Positions 19,466-30,260 of a stretch of DNA of 64,000 bases are shown here, piece by piece. Position 1 is the first letter of the stretch, and each line of letters opens with the position of its first letter. Position numbers and translations under genes: made by a program. The stretch spans positions 32,496,501 through 32,560,500 of the forward strand of contig NC_065874.1 of assembly GCF_933775445.1 (NCBI RefSeq), read 5' to 3'. Under the pieces are notes generated by a model. That model had not been told where the DNA came from, did no database searches, and was given only the letters and a program-made list of their open reading frames with translations. The DNA comes from Argentina anserina. Taxonomy: Eukaryota; Streptophyta; Magnoliopsida; Rosales; Rosaceae.

Positions 19466-21262
19466 AAAACCAAGAGGATATGCAAATCCCACCATACTCC
19501 CAAGTAGGATTAAACTCTTCAACTCTGCCAAAAACCACAACTAATATCACAATCTCTTCCAAAATACACAATCAAATGCAGCTAGATCTTTTTTTGGTTA
19601 AAAAGAGAAGAATTTGCCACTAAAGCTTTGAACTTTAACAACAATGATACCAAATGAGCCTAAAGAAACCATCTTTAACCTTGACAAAGAATTCAAAGGG
19701 AAGCAGAACTTCCTTCTGCTTTATTCCAGAGAGATGAAGAACCCACCAATCAAACACAGACCGCAGAGGAATAACAACCACAATTATGCAAAGAAAACTA
19801 AGCTAAAAACTAAAGAAAAGTCCTCATCTTTTGACCAAGGATTGAAGGGTACCAGAGATTAGTAGCTCAGAGTCTTCAAATGCTTTAAAGAGCTGAGCTT
19901 TATGGGTGTTTATGGTTTGGGTTTTGCTTCTTCTCTATGTTTATGTCTTTTCTACTCTATTTCTACATTTATACACAATTGTACGGTTTCGTGGCTGTAA
20001 TGGGTTTTGATTCTCTGAGAAGAAAAGGAAAAAGAATATAAAAAAATTTAAAAAAAAATTTGCATTTGTCATTAATAATTGAGAGAGGTTTGCAAGTGAA
20101 ACTGTGAAAGGTTCTTCTTTGGCCTTTTGCCTTCAGCTGCTTGCCATTAGTTTAGGACAGTTTAGAAGACACATAGTTGAAACGCTGCCGTTTTAATTCA
20201 GAGATGTTATTACATTTATTTCTGTATTTATGCCACTACCTGTCCTTGGACCAATGAGGCGAAATCGGATGCCTAGAATGATCATTGCATGTCCTTTTCA
20301 AAGAAAAAGTTTGATCTTCAGTGTTTCAATTTAGGTTCAGCAACCTTCAATTTCTACTTGCTAATTTTCATCTAATAGAATTTAACTTCACATCACAAAT
20401 TTACGTGAAATTCGGAAATTTACCTTTCATTAAAAGAAAACTAGACACACACCCACCGGGTGTAGTTGAATAACTACATAAGGGAGTTATTTAGAGATAT
20501 GTGTGCTTATTTAGAGATATTTGTGTAAACTATTTAGATATTTTTTTATTTTGAATTATTTGTTTATTTTACAAATTACTATTATAATCCTCTCAATTTT
20601 ATGAGTATTAATCTTTTTTAATCTTTGAAGGTTAAAATGGTACATTTTTTTAGAATTGGTTAGCAAGCCCTCCTCTAGTTATTAGAATATAGATGAGAAG
20701 TTATAACTTACAACAATTTCGCGGTTGGTTTACAGTTCATTTTATAAAACTCCGAGATATTATATTTACTCTTTCCATTAAATTGAAAAAATGTTGCGTT
20801 GAACCGAACTTAACATAGAACATTTTATCATAAAAAATGGGTATCCAATCACCTTAAAACAGAAAGGCATAACAATGAACAGATCATTTTCTTCATGATG
20901 AATAAACTTTTAAGTTGTCTCTTTAAAAATATAACGATAATCAAATAATGTATTCCTGATTCAGCTCAGAGCCTCAGACTAACTGTCACTAACATGTGAA
21001 GAAATGGGGCATTGTCATTGTCTCATTGATACTACTCCATGACAGTGCAGTTAGTTTTGTAACTGCAATAGTGACCATTTGGGTCACCTCCCCACCACTA
21101 TCCATATTCCCGACTCTCACAGGAAAATGAGGAAACAGATTTTGCAATAAATGGAGTCATTGGACTGATGTTTCTAAGTAGGAATAAAGGAGTGATGATC
21201 TGAGCTTTTCATGGCAGTTTCCCCTTCACCAGGATATATGAGTAAATGTACCCCAGCACTAG
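19466..21262. other. Intergenic, TLC gene leader and spacer
   Basis: The first few hundred bases probably hold the 5'UTR and promoter of the TLC gene. The rest is AT-rich spacer up to the gypsy element. No gene-like frame was recognised. Confidence 0.4.
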
Positions 21263-21648
21263 TGTAGACACATAAAATTTAATGAAGTAAATTATCTTCG
21301 TTAAAATATTAAATTGATCAAGAGCCCGACAAAATTGCACACGTGGCCGAAAGTCAACAAAATTGGTGCGGATCCGAAGAAAACTTGTGTCAGCATATAA
21401 ACGGATGATCGTAATCAAAGCTACGTGATTCCGACTTAAATCGAAAATTGAATGTCATTGACGATTCGAAATGGTAATCGGACATTTGATTAAATTAATA
21501 AATTCTTTAACAACTATAATTAAATCAATTATTTTCTGTTTAATTTAGTTATGAGAATAACTAATTTTGAATTAATCGGAAAATACATATTGATTTAATT
21601 ATACAATTAAATAAATTTATTATTTTAGTGTCATTAAAATATTCTACA
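21263..21648 (+). repeat. 5' LTR, truncated
   Basis: This matches the first roughly 390 bp of the right LTR (from 26517 up to ATTCTACAA near 26908), with scattered substitutions and a few indels. The remainder of the LTR, the primer-binding site and the gag start are missing, and gag sequence follows at once. Confidence 0.85.
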
Positions 21649-23139
21649 AGCACGGCGTCATACCATGGAAGTCCCAAAGAAGATGGTGATAACTTCCATT
21701 CTATGACGCATGAATCCTCTTCTGACAATGTGCAGGTCTTGGTGATGGGAGCATCCACAGTCGAGGAGCAACTCTCCAATTTGTTGGAGATGGTTGAAAA
21801 GCTCACCCGAACGGTTGAAGAAAATGATGTGCAAATCGCTGAGCTCTATAACAAGTTGGAAGATCACAATGATGAGAACTCCACCAAATGATCGCCTGGC
21901 AGAAGGAAAGTAAATGAAAAGGGAGAAACGTCCAAGAACGATGGCGACTCGCTTGATTCCTTATCACTTCAGCAATTGCAGGACATCATCACTAACTCAA
22001 TCCAGGCTCAATATGGAGGTCATTCTCATGACTCCCTCACTTACTCCAAACCTTACACTAAGACGATCGACAACTTAAGGATGCCGCGGGGGTATCAGCC
22101 ACCAAAATTCTAACAATTTGAAGGTAAAGGGAACCCAAAGCAACACACCGCCCACTTTGTGGAGACTTGCAGTAACGCCGGGACAGAAGGCGATCACATT
22201 GTCAAGCAGTTTGTTCGCTCGTTGAAGGGAAATGCATTCGAGTGGTATACAGATTTAGAGCCGGAGTATGTTGACAGTTGGGACCAAATGGAGCGCGAGT
22301 TCCTTAATCGATTCTTTAGTACAAGGCGAACGGTGAGCATGATGAAGCTAACTAACACGAAGCAACGAAATGATGAACCCGCGATCGGCTACATCAATAG
22401 ATGACGCTCACTTAGCCTTGATTGCAAGGACCGACTGTCAGAGGTGTCAGCCGTTGAAATGTGCATCCAAGGCATGCACTTTGATTTGCTATACATCTTT
22501 CAAGGAATCAAGCCTCGTTCTTTCGAAGAGTTAGCTACTCGAGCTCACGACATGGAGCTAAGCTTGGCAAGTCATAAAGGAAAAAATGAGTCCCTGGTTG
22601 ACCAACGAACATATAAAGTTTTCGGAAGCAGATTTGATGAGGTTGTGAAGAATTCTTCCAAAGAATCAATGGTCATCAATACTGCACCATTTAAGATCTC
22701 TACGCGGGATAAGAAGGAGTTCAATAAAGTGGAACCTCCTCAAACCTACGATAGGAGTAAACGCACGTTGAAGGAGATGGAGCGAAAGACGTACCCATTC
22801 TCATAATCTGATGTGGCAGGCATGTTAGAGGATCTGCTCGAAAACAAGATAATAGATCTTCCGGAGTGCAAGCGTCCATAAGAAATGCATCGAGTCAAGG
22901 ATCCGAAGTATTGTAAATATCATCGCCTCGTTAGTCACCCTATAGAGAAATGGTTTGTTCTCAAGGATTTGATCATGAATCTCGCCAAGCAAGGGAGGAT
23001 TGACCTGGACGTTGACGACGTTGCTGAAGTCAGTTGCACTACCGTAACATTCGGGTCGTTCGAGCCAGTTCCACTCTATTTTTACCCAATAAAAGCACCG
23101 TCCCATTTCACAAAGGAGGCGCGCGAACATAAGGAATGA
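21649..23139 (+). pseudogene. gag remnant of the gypsy element
   Basis: A single frame (frame of 21649) gives a plant gypsy gag: VMGASTVEEQLSNLLEMVEK, then MPRGYQPPKF, then HFVETCSNAGTEGDHIVKQF, then LKGNAFEWYTDLEPEYVDSW, then RVKDPKYCKYHRLVSHP. The frame is kept throughout but is interrupted by TGA at 21889, TAA at 22111, TGA at 22402, TAA at 22804 and TAA at 22879, before the end at 23137. At least the 22111 (Gln to stop) and 22402 (Trp to stop) changes are C-to-T or G-to-A transitions, as expected of decay in methylated DNA. Confidence 0.85.
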
Positions 23140-23222
23140 CAAATAAGCAAGAAGAAAATGACTTGTAGTCAAGCGGAGAGTAAAGAAATCTGAAGTCTTA
23201 TCTCGTCGCGCATGAGGAGGCA

Positions 23223-23891
23223 GTGTGTGTTAGAAGTGAATTCCACGGATCAACTCAAAGTGAAGCGACATACCATCATATTCACTGGTCAAAAGGAGAT
23301 ACCAACCTCGGTAATGGCGATGAGGATAACATTATCCAAACCTCTTATCATATCACGGTGGCAGAAGCATATGCCGTAGAGGAAGACGATCATGAAGATT
23401 TTGAAATTGAAGTAGACGAAGCTCCTCCAAAATTTGAAGACGGGGGGCAAGCCACAAATGCTGCACCTTATTCTCTTGTCTATGGTGTCGAAGTCGTGTT
23501 ACCATTAGAGAAAGAAATTCTGTCGTTGAGAATCTCTTTGCAAGAAGGTCTCACAAATGAGGAAAATGTCAAGTTGCGCCTTCAAGAGTTAGAAGCTTTG
23601 GACGAGAAGAGACTTAATGCACAACAACACCTGGAATGCTACCAAGCTCGGGTGTCACACGCCTTCAACAAAGGTGTTCGACCACGGTCATTTCAAGTTG
23701 ATGATTTAGTTCTTGTTGTTTGAAGACCCATCATTATGACGCACAAGTCTGGCTCCAAATTCAAGTCAACGTGGGATGGTCCTTACGTCGTCAGAGAAGT
23801 TTACACCAATGGAGCTTACAAAATTGTGTCAAAAGACGGTTTGAGGATCGGTCCCATCAACGGCAAGTTCTTAAAGAAGTACCATGCTTGA
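23223..23891 (+). pseudogene. pol remnant: pre-RT leader fused to integrase C-terminus
   Basis: The translation begins with acidic sequence ending DEAPPKFEDGGQ, as found just before reverse transcriptase in related gypsy elements. It then jumps to APYSLVYGVEVVLPLE, the end of integrase, and continues through LQELEALDEKR, VSHAFNKGVRPRSFQVDDLV and GPYVVREVYTNGAYKI to a TGA at 23889. Reverse transcriptase, RNase H and the integrase core are absent. One further in-frame TGA lies at 23721. The joint near 23450 is an internal deletion of a few kilobases. Confidence 0.8.
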
Positions 23892-23902
23892 AAACGTCAA
23901 AG

Positions 23903-24105
23903 TATGCTCCAAGTCTGCACGAGCCCAAACTGCATAAGACAAGAAAAAAAACAAAAAATTCTCCAAGTCTGCATGAGCCTAAACTGCATAAGACAAGAAA
24001 AAAAAACAAAAAATGCTCCAAGTCAGGACGAGCCTAAACTGCACAAGACAAAAAAACAACAAAATGCTCCAAGTCTGCACGAGCTTAAACTACGCGAGGC
24101 ACCCA
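23903..24105 (+). repeat. Tandem repeat, about 54 bp, 4 copies
   Basis: Four diverged copies begin GCTCCAAGTCTGCACGAGC and end in an A-rich stretch (starts near 23905, 23961, 24014, 24066). They lie directly after the pol stop, a common place for tandem arrays in plant gypsy elements. Confidence 0.8.
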
Positions 24106-24255
24106 AAAAAATCATTGAACTACGTGATGACTTGATTCCTTCTTTAGAAGGATACGTAGGCATCTTGAGAATAACAATCTTAAGTTCAGTCACATCAAAA
24201 AATATATATAAGGGTTTGATTGAAAAAAAAAACAAATCTTGATCATTCAAGTCTG

Positions 24256-24477
24256 TCACATCCAGGTCAAACCCTTGAAGTTCCTCCGACGTTCTTCAAA
24301 ACTAGCTCGTAACTTCTTTGCCTCTTCAATCTCTGTTACAGTCAGTTCTGGAATCTCTCGGATTTGGCACTTCTTCTGTTCTGGATTAACAAGTCTTGCA
24401 TCGTGAAGCAGACTCTTGAAAGCCGCATGGTGAATGTGATGCGTAAAGCCTAACACGCTTTTGTTGACTGCTGTCAA
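24256..24477 (-). CDS. Small antisense ORF inside the gypsy element
   Basis: A 73-codon frame on the minus strand reads, in part, NPEQKKCQIREIPELTVTEI followed by EEAKKLRASFEERRRNF. It is charged, helix-prone and placed between pol and the 3' LTR. Antisense ORFs at this position are known in Tat-lineage plant gypsy elements (Grande, Retand types). No domain is recognised and it may be a truncated relic: its N-terminal part lies in the adjoining tandem repeat. Confidence 0.35.
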   Translation of the reverse strand: MTAVNKSVLGFTHHIHHAAFKSLLHDARLVNPEQKKCQIREIPELTVTEIEEAKKLRASFEERRRNFKGLTWM

Positions 24478-24885
24478 GTCTATGAAATGAGAGCAGTCAA
24501 GCGATTAGGTCGTTTACGTTCTTCAAACTCTTGAAAGCCGCCATGGCGAATGTGATGCGTAAAGCCTAACACGTTTTTGTTGACTGCTGTCAAGTCTATG
24601 AAATGAGAGCAGTCAAGCGATTAGGTCGTTTATGTTCTTCAAACTCTTGAAAGCCGCTATGGTGAATATGATGCGTAAAGCCTAACGCGCTTTTATTGAC
24701 TGCCGTCAAGTCTATGGAGTGAGAGCAGTCAAGTGATTAGGTCGTTTACGTTCTTTAAACTCTGAAAACTACAATGATGAATGTGATGCGTAAAGCCTAA
24801 AACGCTTTTATTGAGTGTTATCAAGTCTATGAATTAAGAGCAGTCAAGCGATTAGGTCGTTTACGTTCTTCAAATCCGCCGAAAT
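24413..24885. repeat. Tandem repeat, about 118 bp, 4 copies
   Basis: Four copies carry CTTGAAAGCCGC, GATGCGTAAAGCCTAACACG and GCAGTCAAGCGATTAGGTCG blocks (starts near 24414, 24530, 24648, 24763); the last is more diverged. The unit is long, without spacers, and is part of the retroelement rather than a CRISPR array. Confidence 0.82.
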
Positions 24886-25209
24886 TCAACGCGTTTCGAA
24901 AGCATATGGCTAGATTGACTGTGACTCTCAAATTTGTTTTCAAAATCCTACAAAAAAAAGGTCAAAATAAGAATGTGAAAAAAAAAGTCAAAATCAGACC
25001 ACAATCTAAAAAAAATCAGTTAAAAAAAAGTCAGTCAAAAAAAAAATGGAGCCGAGCAAATACTGTAGCGGACAACATCTTCTTTCTCTTTTTCTCCCTC
25101 TTTCTTGTCTCCCACTTCCGAAAATTACTCCAATGTCTTCTCTTTTCCGTCTTCTCTCTCTCTCTCTCTCTCGGCACCTTCATCTTCTTCTTCCTTTCTC
25201 CCAAGTGTG

Positions 25210-25601
25210 GTTGCTGCATCCAACTCCAAGAATGACCCCGCCAAGGAGGCTTCTAACTTCACCTCCTAGGTTATCATCGTGAACCACCCTGAACAAGATC
25301 ATAAATGGATATGCTCTAGTCCTTGACTGCCACACCTCCCACATTGCTGATTAAATTCGGTGAGATCTTGATCAAAAAGGAGATTGAGAAGGAGCTCAAG
25401 TTCTTGAAGGATGGAGATGCCGGTACTATTAAAGATGCTTCCCACCAAGCCCATGGTTGTCAACACTTTCTCTGAGTACCCACCTCTTGGTCGATTTGTT
25501 GTGAGAGACATGCGTTAGACTGACTGTTGCGATTGGAGTTATTAAGAGCGTTGAGAAGAAGGATCCATCTCGTGCCAAAGTCACCAAGTCTGCTACCTAA
25601 A
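25210..25601 (+). pseudogene. eEF1A C-terminal fragment inside the retroelement
   Basis: The translation, with frame changes and stops, follows the C-terminus of translation elongation factor 1-alpha: ASNSKNDPAKEASNFTS then a TAG in place of Gln, VII.NHP, LDCHTSHIAD-like sequence in another frame, [45 protein letters not shown] then TAG in place of Gln, and [14 protein letters not shown] to a final stop. About the last quarter of the protein is covered. The piece is intron-free over this span and clearly non-functional. Confidence 0.85.
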
Positions 25602-25628
25602 ACAAAAAACAAAACAAAAACCAGAGGA

Positions 25629-25890
25629 TCGTCCCACTCGCTGCCTTCGTGCTCATCTTCTTCCATCTCGAGCTTCTTGAGAGTGCGGCGGGCAAGGAGA
25701 AGGCCGGTGCAGTAGGCGGCGGCGTAGTTGGTGAGGCCGATGCTGAAGCCGTAGCGGGGGAGCTCATGAGAATAGGCGGAGGCGAGGACGAGGTCGCCGG
25801 AAATGGTGGCGGAGATGAACTGAGCGGAGATGTCCTTGTTGGTGAAGTGGACGACGAAGTGAACCAAAGGTTGTTTCCGGAGGCGAAAAT
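25629..25890 (-). pseudogene. 60S ribosomal protein L5 (uL18) fragment inside the retroelement
   Basis: On the minus strand the translation reads [20 protein letters not shown], then [17 protein letters not shown], then [20 protein letters not shown] and KKLEME. This matches the RNA-binding middle of plant RPL5, and no frame break occurs over this part. The ends fade into unrelated sequence (25460-25960 is one open frame, but only this part is RPL5-like). Orientation is opposite to the element and to the two neighbouring fragments. Confidence 0.83.
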
Positions 25891-25984
25891 GCAATATCAG
25901 GAGCTCCAATGGACAACTAGTAGCTAATGTAGCTAGGAAAAGAGTGAACAACACAGTCATATTTAGGGAAAATAGTAAATTCGG

Positions 25985-26138
25985 AACAGGGGACTACCAC
26001 TGCTACTTGGCGGAGTTCAAGGCGGCGGAGGAGAGGAAGGTTGCTGCTGAGGACACCATGCTCTCTTACAAGGCTGCTGCTAAGGACACCATGCTCCCTT
26101 ACAAGGCTGCTCAAGATGATATACGGCGTGCAATATAA
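25985..26138 (+). pseudogene. 14-3-3 protein fragment inside the retroelement
   Basis: The translation [20 protein letters not shown], then [10 protein letters not shown], resembles the central helices of plant 14-3-3 proteins ([22 protein letters not shown]). A short internal duplication repeats the DTML.YKAA segment. AAQDDI follows and the frame then ends. Only about 50 codons are present. Confidence 0.75.
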
Positions 26139-26516
26139 ATGAAGCAGTGTCAATGTGTGATGGTTCAGACAAGAATGGTACATGTATTTATAAAGAGAAA
26201 ACTTAGAAGATAAAGACTAAAAGTTGCTTTCTAATAAAAAAACATTTTGATGCTTTCCTGTCAGATGCTTTCAAAAGCCAAAGACCACTTTGCTACTTTG
26301 ATGATTCGAATACCGAAAGTATCAAGGTGCCAAATTTTTCTGGTGGGCACATGGTGAGGGCAAAACTCTAGGACTATCACTAGTATGCATGATCATGAGT
26401 TTCTTCTGAACACATGTAGCAACTCCACAAATTCTCAAGATCAAGTACATACTTCAAGCTGCGCTTCCGGCACGTGACGACGACATGTCTGCAGCTCGAC
26501 TTTAAGTGGGGGTATT

Positions 26517-27321
26517 TGTAGACACATGAAATTTAATAAAGTAAATTATCTTCGTTAAAAAATTAAATCGACCAAGAGCCCGATAAAATTGCACACGTGG
26601 CCGAAAGTCAACAAAATTGGTGCAGATCCGAAGAAAACTTGTGTCAGCATATAAACGGATGATCGTAATCAAATCTACGTGATTCCGACTTAAATCGAAA
26701 ATTGAATGTCATTGATGATTTGAAATGGTAATCGGACATTTGATTAAATTAATAAATTGTTTAACAATAGCAACTATAATTAAATCAATTATTTTATGTT
26801 TAATTTAGTTATGAGAATAACTAATTTTGAATTAATCGGAAAATACATATTGATTTAATTATACAATTAAAGAAATTTATTATTTTAGTGTCATTAAAAT
26901 ATTCTACAAAATAGAAACCTTGACACTATAAATACCCCCTTCAACATGAAGAGATGTGGGACTTGAGAAGAAGAGAGAAAATCGCTTGAGTAAGATCACT
27001 CTCGACGAAATCCCGAAGTCTGTTAAGTCCACGAAGAATCGTCAATCGGTCAAATCGCTCGTTCTTCATCAAATCCAAATCCAAACTCAAGTCCACGAAG
27101 AATCATCAAGCGGCCAAATCGCTCGTTCTTCATCAAATCCAAATCCAAATCAAACTAAAATTCTCAAGATCAAGTGCACGTCACCCTTGAGCCAAGCCAT
27201 ATACAGAGATAGAATCAAAGGAGTTCAGAAAGATTGTAACCCCGCGCTTGATATTCAATAAATCACATTTTATTTGTACACATGTCTGCATTCTTGTTTG
27301 TTTTCAGATTCGCGTTCTACA
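26517..27321 (+). repeat. 3' LTR of the gypsy element
   Basis: It begins TGTAGACACATG after a purine tract and ends CGTTCTACA. A TATA-like TATAAATACC lies at about 26927, followed by a probable transcription start region and an AATAAA signal near 27257. The 3' part (from about 26944) has two internal copies of a CCACGAAGAATC, CAAGCGGCCAAATCG, TCATCAAATCC unit. Confidence 0.85.
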
Positions 27322-27815
27322 ACTTGCTCTATCAAATCCAGGCTCTGTTATGGTTTTCGACATGCATATGAAATACCAACATGAAGAGAGGGGAGACTTG
27401 AGAAGAAGAGAGAAAATCGCTTGAGCAAGATCACTCTCGACGAAATCCCGAAGTCTCTCAAGTCCACGAAGAATCGTCAAGCGGCCAAATCGCTCGTTCT
27501 TCATCAAATTCAAATCCAAACTCAAGTCCACGAAGAATCATCAAGCGACCAAATCGCTCATTTTTCATCAAATCCAAATCCAAATCAAACTAAAAATTCT
27601 CAAGATCAAGGATACGTCACCCTTGAACCAAGCCATATACAGAGATAGAATCAGAGAAGTTCACAAAGATTATAACCCCGCGCTTGATATTCAATAAATC
27701 ACATTTTATTTGTACACGTGTTTACATTTTTGTTTGTTTTCAAATTCACGTTCTACAACCCTCTACCAAATCCAGGCTCTGTTATGGTTTTCGACATGCA
27801 TATGAAATACCAACC
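26944..27815 (+). repeat. Tandem duplication of LTR end plus flank (about 436 bp x 2)
   Basis: The segment from AACATGAAGAGA to ATGAAATACCAAC occurs twice, at about 26944-27379 and 27380-27815. Each unit holds the 3' half of the LTR and about 57 bp of flank (AAATCCAGGCTCTGTTATGG). The duplication therefore happened after the insertion. The copies differ at a number of sites. Confidence 0.8.
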
Positions 27816-28024
27816 ATCCCGAAGATTAAAAATGTTGGGCAAATGTTAAACCAACATATTATTAACTTAATAGTCCACAAGTTGGTAGTTCTGTGATAGA
27901 CTGGGAAATACAGAACCAAACAACAGGCAAAGCACAAAGCATGCGATATATACAAGCACTCTTGGCTTATTACCACCACCATGTCAGCTAAACAGCGTCT
28001 TGCCATCTTCTTTTTCATCATTAT

Positions 28025-29351
28025 CTAGTAACCCCCTTGAATAAAAGCATTCAAGCGGTCGAGCTCCTCCCGGTGCTCACTCACCACAGCACGAACCACA
28101 TCTCCAATGGACACCATACCGATCATTCCCGTGTCATTTATAACTGGAATGTGCCTAATTCGGTTTTCTGACCAGGAAAGGAATAGTTTTGAATGTCAGA
28201 TACTAACTTCTTTGTATACAAGGAAAGGTGGCAAAGTTAGAAAATGCAAATACAAGCAGCAATACATCATACCTGTCATCAGTTGCATTGCTCGCAGAAC
28301 TTTGGTGTCAGGGGTGACGGTGATAAGCTTGTTCTGCAGCCAACAGCATCTTCCATCAATAGTTGTTACACATTCATCTTAAGATGTGTAATATATGGTT
28401 AACAAATGTGAATAATAGTAAGCACCAGCTTCCCAGTAAACAGGGTGGAGCTTTTCACACGCTATACCTCCTCAGTCATGATATCCCCAACCTTTGTTGA
28501 CTTGGATGATCTTCCCTGCACTATGATCTTCCTGAGATAATCTGATCAACACAAACAGAGATACAATCAGTTGAGGAGCATTTGAATGTATCATCCAAAC
28601 ATCATTAGACTACATGACATTCAGCCAACCAACTAACATTATAGATGAACAGTGATTTTCATATTGACATTTTCTCATTCTAAGTGACCTCAAGCCGCTA
28701 AGCCCAAAATATTCTGAGAGAAACAGTTAACATTCTAAACATGTTCGCTACCTACTTGCTCTTCACAACAAGTTTCACTTAGCCTATCATTAAGGTTGAG
28801 ACAAGCCAACAGTCCAACTTCAGACCCTTATCATAATCTATAACAAGATGAGCAATGTGCTAACATCCAGTGGATCAGAAAAAGATTGATGTAAAAGTAC
28901 CTCTCTCTGTTATGATCCCTGCAATAGATTGTTGTGCTCCAGGTTTCACAACCACCAAGGCTCCAACATTGTGTTGGGTCATCTGCAAAGGAAATGATCA
29001 ATATATTATGACCAATGACATTAATACACCATGCCACTACTACTTAAATCGCTGCAATGATTTAATTTTCAAAAAAATCTCAGAAATGCTCACCGACTTA
29101 ACAGCATCATAAACAGAATCATCTGTAGTGCACCACAGCCAGGAACCATCAGCACCTTTACCTTTTGCATTCAGGACGTCTGCAATCTTAGTGCTTTCAA
29201 AACCATGTTCTTCTATGTGCGCTGGCGAAGCAGACTCAAAGCGTGAAAACAAAGCAGGCTGAATTAGGGGATTCACAACGCGGACGTGTCGCAAAACTGC
29301 ATTTTTCACAAAGTTCCCCTGAGATGAAAAGGCTTTAAGTGCTCCTTGCAT
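28025..29351 (-). CDS. CBSX3: CBS domain-containing protein CBSX3, mitochondrial, 5 coding exons
   Basis: Mitochondrial protein with two CBS domains; Arabidopsis CBSX3 acts on mitochondrial thioredoxin o2 and redox control. Minus-strand exons: 29351-29094, 28982-28901, 28541-28468, 28333-28273, 28167-28025, joining to 618 nt and 205 aa, essentially the length of the Arabidopsis protein. The first about 50 residues are basic and hydroxylated (MQGALKAFSSQG..), a likely transit peptide. CBS1 covers TTDDSVYDAVKSMTQHNVGA through GIITERDYLRKI. CBS2 covers VTPDTKVLRAMQLMTENRIR through HIPVINDTGMIGMVSIGDVV. The end is RLNAFIQGGY. All borders are GT-AG. A 5'UTR acceptor (CAAACAG) lies just upstream of the start, matched by a candidate donor near 30195, so an 830-bp leader intron is likely. 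Confidence 0.93.
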
Positions 29352-30260
29352 TTTTACCTGTTTGAAAAGACAGGTTGTAATTCATCAACAACAAGTATCA
29401 AAATGATAGAGTAAAATTCACCCAACAAAGGATTAAGGAATAAGATTTCAATAGAACCAAAATCAGTAACAATAACATTCGTCTTCCACTTCAAACTAAT
29501 TTTCAGGTTGAGTAAGTGTTTACTAAACTTTACTCCATCTATTGGAGTGTTTCCATTTAATATTAACCCATTACAGCTTTCTATAGGGTTTGGTCTTATG
29601 AGTGAAATGATCATTCTTATTCTATGCCCTGCATCCCACACATGAACTAGATCTGATAGCTTCCCGGAAGCCAACTTACCCTACAATTCATTCACCATGG
29701 AATTGGATTGATCTACTAAGGTACCAAAGTCCTTTCGATTTTGGTCCTAAAGTTCTTTTCTTATTGTAGTCAATCTTTGATGGATTTTGGATGATCCTAG
29801 CAACAAGGACTTATAAATCCAAGCAAAAAAGGTCAAAAGAACAAGACTTTGTCCCAAGTCAAGATCTTCAAGAAAGATTGAAACTTGATCCTGTATCCTT
29901 CTCCTACACTCAAGCCACTTCACAGACCCAAAGATCCAAACTTTCCACTCAAAAACATACAATCAAGTATTGAACCAATGGATCAAGCACGAATCACAAG
30001 CTCAAAGGACCACTTGTTCAAAATCTTTTTTTTTTAATCAAACTTCTTCAAAATCTTAGAACCCCAAGATAAGTAAAAGATAGAATCACTCATCAAGAAC
30101 ATACTGACGATAACCATATAAGCATCTGATTCCTATTAAGATGAAGAAGAAAGAGAGTGAGAGAGTGAGAGAGAGAGAGAGAGACAAGAACCTGAGCTGA
30201 AGATTTCGGCTTGTGGATAGAGATGGACCCGTTAAGACCTAACCTTGACGTCTTATGTTG
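29352..30260 (-). promoter_or_regulatory. CBSX3 leader intron and 5'UTR exon (predicted)
   Basis: An acceptor CAG lies 4-6 bases before the start codon. A candidate donor (CTCAG then GTTCTTG on the minus strand) is near 30195, next to a (GA)n tract at 30153-30182. This predicts a non-coding first exon at roughly 30195-30260. Nothing else coding was seen. Confidence 0.5.

Larger units (their letters stand above)
21263..27321 (+). mobile_element. Defective Ty3/gypsy retrotransposon carrying host-gene fragments
   Basis: The left LTR starts TGTAGACAC at 21263 and the right LTR spans 26517-27321, ending TTCTACA. The polypurine tract AAGTGGGGGTATT precedes the right LTR. Flanking 5-bp sites are ACTAG (21258-21262) and ACTTG (27322-27326), which match at four of five bases. 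The interior holds a gag with nonsense changes, a pol remnant lacking reverse transcriptase and RNase H, two tandem-repeat blocks, a small antisense ORF, and pieces of eEF1A, RPL5 and 14-3-3 genes. The element cannot be autonomous. The gag and pol end sequences resemble non-chromodomain gypsy elements of plants; assignment to the Tat clade is inference. Confidence 0.88.

Noticed and set aside
24413..24885. CRISPR-like or gene-family array
   Set aside because: Long contiguous tandem units inside a retroelement; no spacers and no conserved frame in all copies.
25460..25960. A 166-codon minus-strand ORF as an independent gene
   Set aside because: Only its middle is RPL5-like and the rest is chance extension through the eEF1A piece and flank; it is a captured fragment, not a gene.
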